Assembly (NCBI RefSeq): GCF_000264905.1
Contig: NW_006763139.1
Span: 1,652,313 to 1,716,312, forward strand
DNA from: Stereum hirsutum FP-91666 SS1
Lineage: Eukaryota > Basidiomycota > Agaricomycetes > Russulales > Stereaceae
Reading direction: 5' to 3'
DNA length: 64,000 nt
Shown: one piece after another, positions 11,075 to 26,308 of the stretch
Position numbering within the stretch: the first letter of the stretch is position 1
Layout of the letters: each line of letters opens with the position of its first letter
Program-made: the position numbers and the translations under genes
Notes under the pieces: generated by a model
What the model was told of the DNA's origin: nothing
Seen by the model: the letters and a program-made list of their open reading frames with translations, nothing else
Database searches by the model: none

Positions 11075-11380
11075 GTCGAGAATGGTCCTTGGTTAGTTGT
11101 TATCTAACTTTGTTTTGTTCTACCACTGGAATGCTCTCCTTGAGCTGGCAGGAATTGCTTGTCTTACCCTTTGCTGGTTGTGTATATACTGTACTTAGTG
11201 GTACTGTTCTAACTCCCTGCTATCTCACGTTGTGATTTCTCTCCTTCTACAAGACATAATTACGAGGATTGAAGCGTGGTTTAATATTGATCCATGTCGA
11301 CATGTATGCATCGGTATACCATAAAATCGGTAATAAAACCTCGTATGAAGATTTCGACACTGAGAACGCGGGTAAAGCGT

Positions 11381-11400
11381 GGGCCACAGGGGAAACGTGT
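11381..11400 (+). promoter_or_regulatory. Promoter word shared by the tandem membrane-protein genes (copy 2)
   Basis: The same 20 bp as at 9359-9378, here ending 192 bp before the ATG at 11593. The rest of 11075-11592 holds the 3' end of copy 1 and this promoter. I see no other gene in it. Confidence 0.5.
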
Positions 11401-11592
11401 ATTTGTCATGCGTGGCGCAAGTCGCGTCGCGTCGGTGCGGTGTTGGTGTGGTGACACAACAGCCGAATGCAGCATGTTCTTTTGCTGGGGTTGATCGGCT
11501 CGTATCTCTCTGCTCTTCCCATCTACCACTCCACTCCTCCCCCACTCGCTGCACATTATTCGTTGGTATCACCCTGGCTCTTGAATACGTCC

Positions 11593-13127
11593 ATGACACA
11601 GCTTGATAGACGTCGCACCTCAATGCCCTTCATGTCGGACGATGGTGATGAAACTTGGGAGGATGTCACGAGCTCGAGCAATGTGGAACATTTCGCCCGT
11701 TCCTCGAGCCCAGCAGGACAACCACGGTCCAATGCGACCTCACCTAGAAAACGGCGCGCACCCGGAGTCACTGTCGCCGCCCAAAAACGACCACAACAAA
11801 GGTTGAAGAGTTCAACAATCCCCAGTTCTGGAGAATCTACACCGCGATCATCGCGTGCTCCCCGCGAACCATTGGTCGACTGGGAGGAAGTTCGACATAA
11901 TTCTGCGAGGACGGCGATATCTGGGCTCAAGTTTCTTCTATGGGATGTAGGGAGGATATGCATTGTCTTGCTGAAATGGCCGGCCGCCATCGCGATCGTC
12001 CTCTTCATCCTCAGCTTGATCGTATCACAGATCTCCCAGACAATTCGCACCACCCTTTCACCACTCTGCGTTGTACCAGGCTTTGGCTTTATCTGCGCCC
12101 CTCCACCATCAATATTCCCATCACCCGCCACACTTTCTCAAGACGGACAACCTGTCCAGGCCCTTCCCAAATGGGCTGATTACCCGAGGTTGATGAATGT
12201 TCAAAGCAAGAGCTTCGAGACTTTGTTAGAGGAGGCGGTCGATGGCCCCGGGCTCGCTCTGGAGATCAAGAAGGCGGAGATGGCTACATCGGACTTGGCT
12301 ACGCTGGTGCGAGTCAGTGAGCTGAAAAGTAGGGACATGTTGGCGGCGTCCTTGGGAGACTTCGTAGAAGATGCGAGGAAAGCTGGGAGAGGCTTGACGA
12401 GGTTCAGCTCGAAGGTTGGCGGAGCAGTCGACAAGTCAGTTATTTGTTTTTTCTTGTTCTCGCCGAGAGGATAAAGTCATTCTGACAGATCCATGACTAT
12501 CGTCATTTCAGTGTCCTCGCGGTCAATGATTATGCACTTCACGCTATAGAAGCTGCCAACTCCAAGTCAACAGGACTCTCGTTATGGCCCTTCTCCAGTG
12601 CCCCCTCTACAGCAGTTGTCATGGGTACTTTCACCGAAGCCATGAACACCCTATCCGTCAACATGAACCGCCTCATCCTCGAAGGCGAAGTTTCTCTCCA
12701 GGCGCTCGAAAAACTTGAACAGCGCCTCGCCACACTCTACGAACTAGTGACGCGTGAAGACTCCTCCCTCACCTCCGAAAGGGCCGAGATCCTCGCCAGC
12801 CTGTGGACCATGCTGGGAGGTAACAAGAACGAATTGAGGCATGTGGACACGCATTTGGATTTGTTGAAGAATTTGGGAGCGTATAGGCAGAGGGCGTTGG
12901 CACACGTGGTGGCCGCACTACAGACATTGCAATCGATGAGCGACGATATGGAGGATTTGAGGGAGAGGGTGGCAGCACCTGAATTGGTCGGCGAGAGGAT
13001 ACCCGTGGAAGTACATATCAAGAGTATTCAGGGTGGTCTTGAGAGGTTGAAGGAAAGGAGGTTGAAGGCGAAAGAGCAGGAAGAAGATATTGTCAACCGC
13101 ATCGTGGTGGGGATTGAGAGGGATTGA
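11593..13127 (+). CDS. Single-pass membrane coiled-coil protein, tandem copy 2
   Basis: Two exons, 11593-12434 and 12512-13127; 485 residues. Domain order matches copy 1: acidic DDGDETWEDV patch, basic stretch with a KRPQQRLK run, one transmembrane helix (AAIAIVLFILSLIVSQI), CVVPGFGFICAP, then a coiled-coil-rich C-terminal half ending in IVVGIERD. The most similar parts are the region just after the membrane helix and the C-terminus; the N-terminal tail has diverged most. The start follows copy 1 (MTQ); the upstream in-frame ATG at 11467 lies within the promoter-like block. Function unknown. Confidence 0.85.
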
Positions 13128-13379
13128 TGATACTTTTCTCGAACACTTCATCTAATTTTACCCCTGGAATGCTGGTCTGGATAGGTTACCCCTTGCCCCT
13201 TGCTCTTCGTGTACATACTGTATTTAAAGAATCACTATTGCTCTGACCCTTGCGCTATCTTATGTTGCTGTGGCTGTACCTTGTTTGATATACCGGCCAG
13301 ATCCCCGCTTCGTGGTACCACGAACGACTTGGACGGTGAACTCTGAGATGGCATATCCTGAGTAATGATCAAAATCTGC

Positions 13380-15918
13380 TCATTCCACACCTAACATCTC
13401 AATCATTCTCTCCCTCACATGCTTCGCATCGGCTCTCCCTCTACTCGACCGCATCACCCGCCCCACCAGCGTATTAACCACCTTCATGTGCCCATCCCTC
13501 ACCTTCGCAGCCTCCTCCGGCAACGCTTCGATAGCCTCCTTACACAGCCCTGCCAAAAAGGCTTCTGCCTCGTCTGCGGCACCGAACGCTACGAGGGAGA
13601 GCTGTTGTGCGAGCTGGGACGGTGTCTCGGTAGAGCGGTGTTCGAGCATGTGGCGGAGCAGAGTTTTGCCCGATGTGCCTAGCACAGTCAAGCAATAGGA
13701 GCAGGTCATATCAGGGGTAAGGGCAGAGAAATATAGGGACAGGTGAGACGAGATGTGAATAAGAGTGAGCGGTGATGATTAATAGGGGACATCCTAGGAT
13801 CCCAGGAAAAGTAGAAGGAGAGGGCGACTGACCAGTCATCTTGCCGATCTGGATCATGTCTACTAGGTCTCCCATCTGCTCGACCGTGACGCAGTTGTCT
13901 TTGAAAGTCTCCTTCCTGGCCGCTAGCTGGCCCAATAGTTCATGTGTCATCCTACATCAAATGGTCCGAGTGAGACGCGTACAAGCGTCGGGATGAGGGA
14001 TGAAAGGGTATGGGGATGCAGCGGAGCCGCGACAAAGATAGATGCCGAATCAGCTCGTCGCACAAGGTACGATGACTCGAGGGGTGTTGCTCACCAGTTC
14101 ACAACAACTTTAGGATCTCGACCAGTCGATAACGCATCGAAATACGCGACAGCGCCCTCCCCATGCTCGCCGTCATATCCTACCTCACGCCCAGAGTCCA
14201 CGGCCATAAGGACGTCGGTATCGCGCTGGCTCAAACCCTGGGCTTGTAACCTCGCTCGAGTCTGCTCTGGAAGCTCGGGCATAGACGCGCGAAGGTTTGA
14301 GACATATTCCTAGCCACCGTATTACTTAAATCGTGAAGCTGAAGCGATGTTGAGATGAGACATACTGAGGGAATGATGAGAGGGGGTAAGTTGGGGTCGG
14401 GCATGTAGCGGTAGTCGGGGGCATCTTCTTTGTTTCGGAGGGTGAAGGTGAGACCTGATTCTTCATTGAAGCCGCGGGTCTCTTGCAGGACGTGTTGACC
14501 GTTCTCTAGCAGTGAGATGTGACGATCGGCCTCGGTCGCTGGATGCGTTCAGCGCAGAGAACATGAGGGAACGTATAGACATATTAGGAGAGATTGACGA
14601 ACTGATAGCGACCATCGTAAATTTCACGCTATTCAGGTTCTTAATTTCGCAGCGGGTGCCAGGAGGAGCGCCCGGACGATTTACGGAGACGTTCACATCG
14701 CACCGGAGAGAACCCTGATGACGTAGAATCCAGAACTCAGCGTCAAACAGTTGTAGAAGCAGCGCATCGCACCTACGTTCTCCATGTTACCGTCGCTCGA
14801 GCCCACGGACCTAAGCAATGCCTGTAGTGTCCGCACGTACTCACCAGCTTCTTCCGGAGACCTATACAATGTGCCGTGCCACAAAAAATGGTCAGTGACA
14901 AAACACCATCGACCGCAGTCGACTTAATTAGACTTCAAGCTCAACGAATGGCGGGAAGAGAGGCGGGGATAGTAGATGACAGAGCATGTGCAGAAGACGA
15001 ACCGCATGTCGGGCTTGGACACGATTTCCATTAGACCTGTTCCAGCTCTGTTAAGGTCAATATTAGATATTCGATGTCGTGGATCGAACGTCGATTTTCC
15101 TGTGTCCTGGCCATAAGCAGTTCGAAAAAATCGAAGTTGAACAAAAACACCTAAGATGCCAGAACCTCGGGAGAACTTACCTGTTCTAGTTGAAGCTGCT
15201 CGATACCGACCAGGATATTCCGCTCGGGTAGCTTGAGGTATCCGCCGGTCGCAATCGGTGCTGTGTTGTACCCAAGCGCAACCAACGTAAATCAATGGAC
15301 GTCGTCGAGAGTGAACGAAGCCAGTGACGCACAATAACGTTGGGTGATTTGGTATCCCGCAGGTAAATCCGCATAAAAATAGTGTTTACGGTCGAATGTT
15401 GACCGGCTATGCACATCAGCGTTGAGAGCAATCGAAGTCCGCAGCGCTAGCTCAACGCATTTTGGATTGAGAAGCTATGAGGTTGAGGCATAGAGAAGAA
15501 GAAGGAAGAACATGGTGCGTCAGGTGCGATGCTCTTCATGAATGGAAGCAATCTGGTGGCGGAAGCGAGCAGATTTACTGGCAGTGTTCCGGGAAATGCG
15601 GCATCGTACAATGACACTCGGGTATTGGGTGCAAGTCCCGGGGCCGATGTCCATGTGTCTGAAATTTTCAGTAGTTGTGGGCGTCAACGATGCGTACAGC
15701 CAGTAAAGGAATATTGTGATAGGAGAGGGCATGTAGAGCGTACGGGAAAAGAGTTTTAATCGCGACTTTATTTGTGCGTGTACTTCGATTCCTACCACGA
15801 GCTGCCAACCAGGCCAGCGTGGATCATCCTTGTAGGTCGAGTAATATCGACCATGAGAAACACCAAGTGCTCTGTGTAGGCCGAGCCGTCGACAGAGAGG
15901 CCGGGTAACGGCGAGCAT
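13380..15918 (-). CDS. PET112: Glutamyl-tRNA(Gln) amidotransferase subunit B, mitochondrial
   Basis: Eleven exons: 15918-15744, 15658-15579, 15474-15339, 15260-15181, 15106-15003, 14861-14777, 14714-14603, 14538-14366, 14309-14095, 13951-13833, 13678-13380; 525 residues, phases consistent. An Arg-rich, Ser-containing N-terminus ([14 protein letters not shown]) fits a mitochondrial presequence. GatB signatures follow in order: [78 protein letters not shown], then the helical C-terminal YqeY-like tail. With GatA and GatF or GatC it converts Glu-tRNA(Gln) to Gln-tRNA(Gln) for mitochondrial translation. Length is normal. It is transcribed divergently from the gene at 16199. Confidence 0.95.
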
Positions 15919-16198
15919 GAAGAACGAACGGACGTGGTTTGGGTCCGCGCAGGTCCGCGCCAAACTCAGACGCGATACGCGTCGGGACGTAGAGCGAGAT
16001 AAGATTAGATCCCGGCGTGGTCGAGCGCGTGAGACGAGGGCCTGGGAAGAGGATGGCAGTGCCGGAAACATACAGGCGTCGGGTGTCATTGCAAGCGGGT
16101 TTTCTGTTCTCTTGCGGTCAACTCATACGTACATAAACCCAGCGGATTAGACCTTTCCAAACCACGTCGAACCCGTTGGCATCACAGATTGTCTTCTC
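15919..16198. promoter_or_regulatory. Bidirectional promoter, PET112 / 16199 gene
   Basis: 280 bp between two divergent start codons. It is GC-rich with several CGCG words, including ACGCGT at 15977-15982, and no clear TATA box. Confidence 0.5.
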
Positions 16199-17887
16199 AT
16201 GTACGCTGGTCAGTTTGATGATCCATCGCCTGCCTACACACCGACCGGTGCTCGTGCCGCCACACCTCCGGGAACAAGCTTGTGGCCTCTAGGATTGTAT
16301 GTTCAGGCTCTTGGTTTGTTGTTTCTATGTTCTCAAAGCGCGTTTAACAGGAACAGCAAGAGTAATGGAAAACGGAGAGCACCTGCTGCCGCGAGACATT
16401 TCTCAACACAATCTATAGACAGGTGCGTATTATGACCCGCGGATTCTTGAATCGTAGTTGATGGAATCATGACTCTGGTCTGTAGTCTCGCCACTGCCGG
16501 TGGGGATGTTGAGAAGACGGTCTTCACCTACACACTCACCGCTGGCTCTGCTGAAATCCACTTCATCATATCGTGCGTCATACCTTGCGTGCGCTCTCTG
16601 GCGAAGCTGACTATTCAACTGTGCAGCGTTGAACCTGCACCGGACCATGCGCCACAACAGTACATCATCTTCCTCTCCTTGAAAACAGGGTCAGTCAGCA
16701 CTCAAACTCACATCGCAGTATGCTCATGCCCTTCACCACTGTTAGATGCGTTGAGAGACCACTATGTCAGCCAGTGCCCATGAAGCTCGCCATCAGCCCC
16801 CGAGACCTCCGATTCGCTGTTTTGTGAGCTATCCCTTGATGGATCCAATTTCTCGCTTATACTCACTGTGATGCAGCATGTTTCCCCCGCGGCCATGTCT
16901 TCCCCAGGGATGCCTATGGTCTTTGCGGGTATGGCTTCGAGGGAATGAAGTTGACCATCGAATATTTTCCGAGGACCGACTATGGGTGGGACGGGATCCA
17001 GACTTCTTCTCTATCGAGCATGGTCAGTTTCACATGAGTTGCTACCGCGAGCGGGATACAGCTGATCAATTCCCTAAAATGGATGAATAGCTATGTTTGC
17101 TAGACTAAGAAGTACGACCCAGGTGCGCCTGTCTATCCAGTCGTGTAGTCTAAGACAGGAACTCATCATTCCGGCATGGGTGATTGTTGACTTACTAGGA
17201 AGCACAAGTATATCGCACAGTCATCGGGCGAGCACTTGTAGAGATGATAGTCCGGTATGCCTCTTCCTGCATCGTACTTATGTTTAATCCTGCTAAGCAG
17301 TTGTATACCTAGGTGGAAGCCAGTAACAAATTCAGTATGGAGTTTGAGCCTTGAATACGATGCCGAGGGCGTTGGCCGCGTGCTGTTCTCAGACTTCCTG
17401 GTCCGACTGGAATCATGCAGCCCTCAGAACGTCCAATTCGTCATATAGTTGCGTTATCTGTCCCTCTTTCATTTTAGATGCGTTACTGACCCGCCTTACA
17501 TGTCATTCTATTGATAGTACCATCCCTATCCACTCAACACCACGCGGAGCATCCCATCGACTGCGAATATGGCTACGCGCCCCTCTACCTTCACCTTATC
17601 CCTCTGCACCATACACACCAGCTAATGGGATGGCCCAAAACTCAATCTGTCACCGTATTTGGAGCACAGACAACTTCAAGATCGGGCACGTATTGGACTT
17701 CTCAGCATTGGGCTCGAGGATGGTGATGGGTGTACCGAGCGCCCAGGGACCGAAGGTACAGACTAGTCTCAGCGAGCAGTCAATGCATATCAGGAAGCGC
17801 AGTGATATGGGAGGAAGTACTTGGGACGGCACGGATTCGGTTGGGTCGCCACCAGATTCGATGAACGAGCGGAGGGAGGTTTGGTAA
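16199..17887 (+). CDS. Uncharacterised protein with two similar internal repeats
   Basis: Ten exons keep phase: 16199-16296, 16339-16422, 16486-16572, 16627-16689, 16746-16823, 16877-17022, 17091-17144, 17209-17254, 17313-17447, 17518-17887; 386 residues. Two segments resemble each other: LWSLRVWLR..DHRIFSEDRLWVGRDPDF and HRLRIWLR..CHRIWSTDNFKIGHVLDF, separated by about 100 residues, so the protein is probably two copies of one beta-rich fold. The last ~60 residues are polar and Ser-rich. No known family, signal peptide or membrane segment is recognised. The splice sites of the 17091-17144 exon are the least certain part. Confidence 0.7.
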
Positions 17888-19006
17888 GCTGGGCAGGTGA
17901 GGATGTTGCTAGATGCACCTCTATTTCTGGATATCTTTATCTTCATTGGATGTACGACACACTTCGTCATCGGACTACATGTATCACTGTGACCATCGGC
18001 TTTGCTGTCATGATTTTTGTTTTCACTTCCTGTATACAGCTCATGCCGTCTTTGAAGACGATCTTTACACGGTTGCTTTTGTTGTTTTGTGGACCTAATT
18101 TATTGTCGATTCATACTGTACTGTACACTCTATACGCTATTCTAGTGCTGTGTAAACTATATCCTATCTTACATCGCAAATGTAACGGACCTTCGCCACC
18201 TTGAGTCGCTTAGAGTTGCACGGGTGGCACAGACATGCTTTGAAGTGGCGTAACAAGCATGCCAAGATCGATCAGGATTGGAAATATATTGCGGTAAGGA
18301 CAGACCGACCAGGAACCTGTTCCTTTCCTCTTTCCTCTATGTAGTCAAAGCACGGTAGAGTTGAGAGCTTTCGAGTGTTTTGAGTGGGCCTATCGTCGCC
18401 TTCGTAGGATTTACCGCGAACATAGATTGCCCGCAAGGAGTTCAGATATGTCTGGCGTGAGAGTGGTTCCGGCTTGATGTGTGCACGGCGCACCGTCCTT
18501 TGATTATATTTGACAGCTCGGAGGGAAAGGCAGTGTTTGTGAACCTTGGCGGGGCTTGGGTGTGGCGTCCTATTCTTATCCATTTCATGCCGTCATGCTG
18601 GCAGTCCTATAAGTCGAGGATAAGCAAGGCCATAGATGGCCGCTGGACATTGGACGCTCTGCCGAACAGTGTACTCGACAGCAAAGAAAGGTAGACTGGT
18701 GAGTTCGAGTTCATTCGTCGTCGTCGTCGTCAACGTTGTCGTCGCAAAGGGAGACGTAACAAAGATATTTTGATCCCGATTTGTGTTATCTGGACGTCGG
18801 CAGCGTCCTTCATCCCGTTAGCACGGTGGCGGCTGGTCCCCGCACCTCTTCCCCGTCTTTCAAATATCCCACTGGGCAGAGTCCAGACGACACACACCAC
18901 GCTCAGCCTCGTCCTTTTTCCTTTGGCAGGCCTTGTAGCTCGGCGTTGCCGTTCTGGTTCATCTCTGCTCTGTAAAGCACGCGGGCTTCGCATTCACAGC
19001 TTAAAT
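17888..19006. other. Intergenic; no supported gene
   Basis: Short open frames only, none with coding character. It contains a (TCG)n run at 18715-18731. It probably holds the 3' end of the 16199 gene and the promoter of the beta-helix gene; an open frame in phase with that gene runs from 18770, so its 5' end could lie further upstream. Confidence 0.6.
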
Positions 19007-21109
19007 ATGTTCATCAATCTACGCTCTCTTTCAAGTTCGCCTTTGGACCTGTTCTTCCCTTTTTTATTCGCTTCATACCTTTTCTTACCTGTGCATTCAT
19101 CTTCTTCGCACTTGATAAATCGTTCTTCTCTCTCGGACAACCACAGTCGCTTCTCTGGTCTGGATAGAAAGGATAAAATGAGGTGCGTCCCGTCATTCAA
19201 ATTCCCCTCTTGATTTTACTCAGGATTTGCGCGCTAGTCCAAGCCTTAGTCGTCGTGATGATTGCATAGACCCAAATCCTGCTAGTGATATCACGGATCG
19301 TCTGGTGCGTTGGTACTTGTCATCCTTTCCGTTGTCAAGTACTAATCCAGCTTGCCTCACAACCAGAACATTGCGCTCAATTCATCCAGCGAAGGCTACG
19401 TCTTGTCACTCTGCCCCAGCGAGCAATACATTCTCCAGGCGCCCATCCTATTTGCCTTTCCCAACCAAGAAATCAGCACTCTCGGATACCCTACGGATGA
19501 TACCAGGGCCACACTTGTCGTGGATGGACCAGTCTCGGACGGAACAGGGCACACCACTGCTGTCGATGGCACCTGTTCCACTTGCAGTGGAGTGAAGTTG
19601 CGCAACATCCAGGTGTGTGCTGTCGCGCCTATGTCACTCGCTTGTTCGCGCTTGCTCACTCAGCCCACGATCCCCACCCCCTAGATCAATGGCACGCGTC
19701 TTGGCGCCGCACCCACAAACGGCGGTATGTAGACGCCCTATTTCGTCATTTCTCTTCCCCCTTGTCATGTTAGCATACTCACATAAAACGTGTAGGTGCA
19801 AACATCGAGTTTGGTGGTGTAAACTCCGACCAGCTTATCGAGTATGTCCACTCGTTCGATCCTAGGAGTTGGTCCTGCCTCCACATTGCCGAAGGTGGCC
19901 TTTTGTGCAATAACGCCACGGTACAGAACAATGATATCGGCCCTTGTGGATCGGACAACTTTCAGCAATGGGCAGACGGGATCAGTGTGGCGTGCCAGAA
20001 CTCCCTCGTACAGAACAACATGATCAACAATCCTACGGACGGCGGTATCGTGTTGTTCGGGTCACCAGGCACATTGGTACAGAATAACACAATCTGGGTA
20101 GTCAATGTAAGTGTCATGATGAACACGTATCTTTGTTTATGTTGCGCTCATACTTATGCTATCTTGCTATCTTGACGCGCGATCTTAGAATACGCTCTTG
20201 GGCGGAATTAACATGGTCGATATCGACCCATGGGGTGGAAACTATACTGGTGTTGTGGTCCGCAACAACACCGTCTTGGGCGGCTTTGCTACCGATTCGG
20301 ACTCAGCCACCCAGAAGGACGGAGAGAATATTGACGATGTCATTGTCAAGTGAGTCGTCTTCCTGCCTTTTTCCCGAGCGCTTCTGGCTGACATATTTTC
20401 AGGCTCGGTATCGCTATTGGTGAGCAGTCATCTGGGCATAGTGCGCCATTGTAGCTAATTCCTGCATACAGGCCCACGAACGTGGTTCGGTGAGACCTAT
20501 GGGTCGAACTTCAGTTTCAGCGCTTATGTGCACGATAACCTGGTCCGTCTGCACCTTCTTCACTTGGAAGCCCTGCTAATCCAAGTTTCTCCGTAGTTCT
20601 CAGGTGCCTTTGGCTACGGCATGGCCATAACATCTGCCGCCAACTTCACCATCGAGAACAACAGCCTCCTCGGCAACACCTCCTTCATCGGCTCCCGCGG
20701 TCCTAACTGCAGCACCGACGAGACCACGCCAACACCGGCCGCCTTCGTCATCTGGTCCTCCAATGTCTCGGACTCGACCATTCAATCTGACTTCACCGGC
20801 ATCGACAACGGGGACGGTCTCACCTGTATTGTACCGCCTGAAGGTGGCGACTACTGGCCGTATGGAGGAAACCCTGCTACCTCTACGTCCGCGGGATCAC
20901 CATCGAGCACATCGAGCCCCCAGTCCGATAATGGTGGCGGCGGCCTTTCTGGTGGCGCGAAGGCCGGGATCGCTATCGGCGTTATTCTCGGTGTCGCTGG
21001 AATTGCTGCCCTCACGTTCTACATTCGGAGGTGGGCTCTTAGAAGGCAAGCGGCGACGCAGGCTACTTGGAATAGGTCGAGCTATACTCAAAATACGGGG
21101 ACGTATTAA
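19007..21109 (+). CDS. Secreted, membrane-anchored parallel beta-helix (pectin lyase-fold) protein
   Basis: Nine exons: 19007-19182, 19250-19304, 19367-19612, 19685-19724, 19796-20106, 20189-20349, 20403-20419, 20472-20542, 20597-21109; 529 residues. A hydrophobic leader (LFFPFLFASYLFLPV) is followed by many short strands with N-N-T/NNxI spacing (LVQNNMINNPTDGGIV, VVVRNNTVLGG, FTIENNSLLGN), the rungs of a right-handed beta-helix. There are at least nine N-glycosylation sequons, then a Ser/Thr/Gly-rich stalk and one transmembrane helix (AGIAIGVILGVAGIAALTFYI) with a basic cytoplasmic tail. Likely a plasma-membrane or wall protein acting on or binding polysaccharide; no catalytic triad was identified. 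One exon is only 17 nt (20403-20419). The first exon and start are the least certain part. Confidence 0.82.
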
Positions 21110-21706
21110 CCTACTTCCTTTATGGAAGCATTTTCGTTTTGAACATTCATCTTCTCTCTTTGGATCTCTCTAGAATCCTGCTTGCTCTCCATCCTCTCCT
21201 GGTACTTACTTCCTTTACTTATTGACTCGCTTACGTCCAACTCGAAGGTCAGAGTTCGCTCTCCAGTTTCCCATGAACTTTACAGTATACAAGTATCATA
21301 TACCGCTTCACGCTCTCTACGTACATACGTCTTTCGGTGGCCTTCGCTGCAAGGCGCACACCCTGACTTTCTGATATACAGTGACTATATAGGCGGATTT
21401 CTCCATCAACTTAGTTCCATTTTCTTGGTCTCTCGGTTTCTTATGTCTGTTGCTCCGTTGTATAGATTATGTATAGAATGTTGCGTGCATTTTTGTCGTC
21501 GTGCCGGGGCTCAGCGGGTTTTGAGCGAAACACCCAAATCCTAAGTTACAGGATGCCGCGCCACCGCCACACGGCGTATGGAACAAGAGCTTAGATGACA
21601 AAGCTCACGTGGAACGCCAGCGTCGCGGAACATTCTCCCTTCCTTCCCCCCACTCACTCCAGTCGTCGTATTTGCTTCTCCCCTAGCTTTCATCTTTACC
21701 ACTACC
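21110..21706. other. Intergenic between beta-helix gene and poly(A) polymerase
   Basis: 3' region of the beta-helix gene followed by the poly(A) polymerase promoter. GC-rich words near 21560-21620; no gene seen. Confidence 0.6.
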
Positions 21707-24599
<2,893 letters not shown>

Positions 24600-26308
24600 C
24601 AAGATGTCGACAATCTCATCTTTCTATCCTTCTTTTTGCCTGTTTCTCGCGCGGCGTCTTGATCACGGAGTCTGCAAGTATAATAGCCCGTTTGAGGTCT
24701 AATATGCCTGCTGCTTCCCTGTATCTTTGCGTCTTGGTGACCCTTGGAGCTCTCTGGGTTATTCATCGTCATCTTACCTCACAGGAAACCATAGTTGCCT
24801 AGGACGCATAGGCCAGCGGTGGCGAAGGGTTCTGCTATCTTCCTTAATTGAGTTCAAGTTCGCGCTGTACAATGTTGGGCAATCGTCGGGAGGGTGGTAG
24901 CTTCCTTTCGTCTTGTCCGTTCGGGTTCGCTCTGGCTTCCTCCTTCGCTTTCTGCAACTTCTATGGTACAATCTTCGCCCCCTTCTCTTGACATATTAAA
25001 AAAATTCTATGCTATGAGTAATAGACCGGTTACCCTGACTTTCGGTGTTCACTTCGTATATCTTTGTCCGCCCTGTGTTTCTCCTTTCTGTACGGTGTTA
25101 GTTACTGCAGACATCCTGTATTGTTATTTACAAATACACAATCGCTATAAATCGTCTGTTGACGCTTGCATTTCTCTTTTGTTGGGATGTATGTGACCGT
25201 GAACGCGAAGACTCGGCAGCAAGGAAACTTCCTCCCCTCGGGCCACCTCAGCTTCTACAAGGTGGTAGGTAGGATAAACCATTGCGATCCATGGATTATA
25301 TCCGAAGTGTGATGACACCTCGTCTCACAAAGCTAGTGGATATCTGCTCCATGGGTTTCTGAGCCCGAACGGTTCGGTCGCACAACGACAACCCTTCTTC
25401 AGACAGCTAATCAGTCAGCTACTTGGCAATCGTGGCCAGAACCGTAAAACTTGTAGTGGATGAAAGGGCCGGACGCAGTCTCAACAAGTGAGAGAACTCC
25501 GCCCGAAACTTTGCAAGTAAGTTACTACCGACCAGAGGCCGGGGATGCTCTCTGGCAGTCTAGTCCCAGATCATACTAACGACATGGTTTGAACCTCGGC
25601 GCCTGAGTGAAACGCCACCATGATCTGCATGAACGCCACGTATCTTCACCTATTACCACTAGTAGCTTAGCAGCCTAGAGTGCTTATGTCTCAAAGGCGA
25701 CCGAGGGGCTGTACACGCTTGATGAACCACAAATGGAGCTCCAGACGAAGAGCACTTGCTCATGCACCTTCGAGTAGGTACAGGTACAGCCTTAAAATTC
25801 CCCTGTTTCAATGTTCCAACGAGGGACGGGAAGGACTGCGAGTTGTTCCGTCTAATTATGCTTGCTCCTATAGGTGTTATTGAAGTGTTAGACGACCTGA
25901 GGGCGGGATAGTTGCCGGCGGGAGCGGTCGAGGGTCTGTTTGTTTGTTGAACGCATCAGTGGCGGATAGTAAGATGATCATGAACCTTCGGAGCGATCGC
26001 GGTTCAACAACGTTACGCTGAAAAGATCGTTCCTTTTGTGGATTGGGCGTAGACATTCCTTTCGGGAGCGAAGATAGGAGGGTAGGGTGCCTCACAACGT
26101 CTCGAGCTGAAACACTCCAAAGCTATGTTTGTTTTCGATCCGACAGATGCGGACCACACTGGAAGTACGGTGGATTGGCCAGCGGAAGAACCTCGAGTGA
26201 ATGAGTCATTCAACATTGTGTTATGCATTGCTGAAAATATAGTATACGTGGAAAACAAGTAAATCCAGCAGCTAAGGCAAAACAACAACACACCAGTCTC
26301 CTTCAATC
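24600..26308. other. Intergenic; no supported gene
   Basis: 1.7 kb between the convergent ends of poly(A) polymerase and IST3. Short open frames lack coding character. A GGTTCAAACC-like B-box word is present on the minus strand near 25588, but no tRNA cloverleaf can be built. Confidence 0.6.

Noticed and set aside
25560..25640. tRNA-like B-box (GGTTCAAACC) on the minus strand
   Set aside because: No acceptor, anticodon or T stem can be formed around it.
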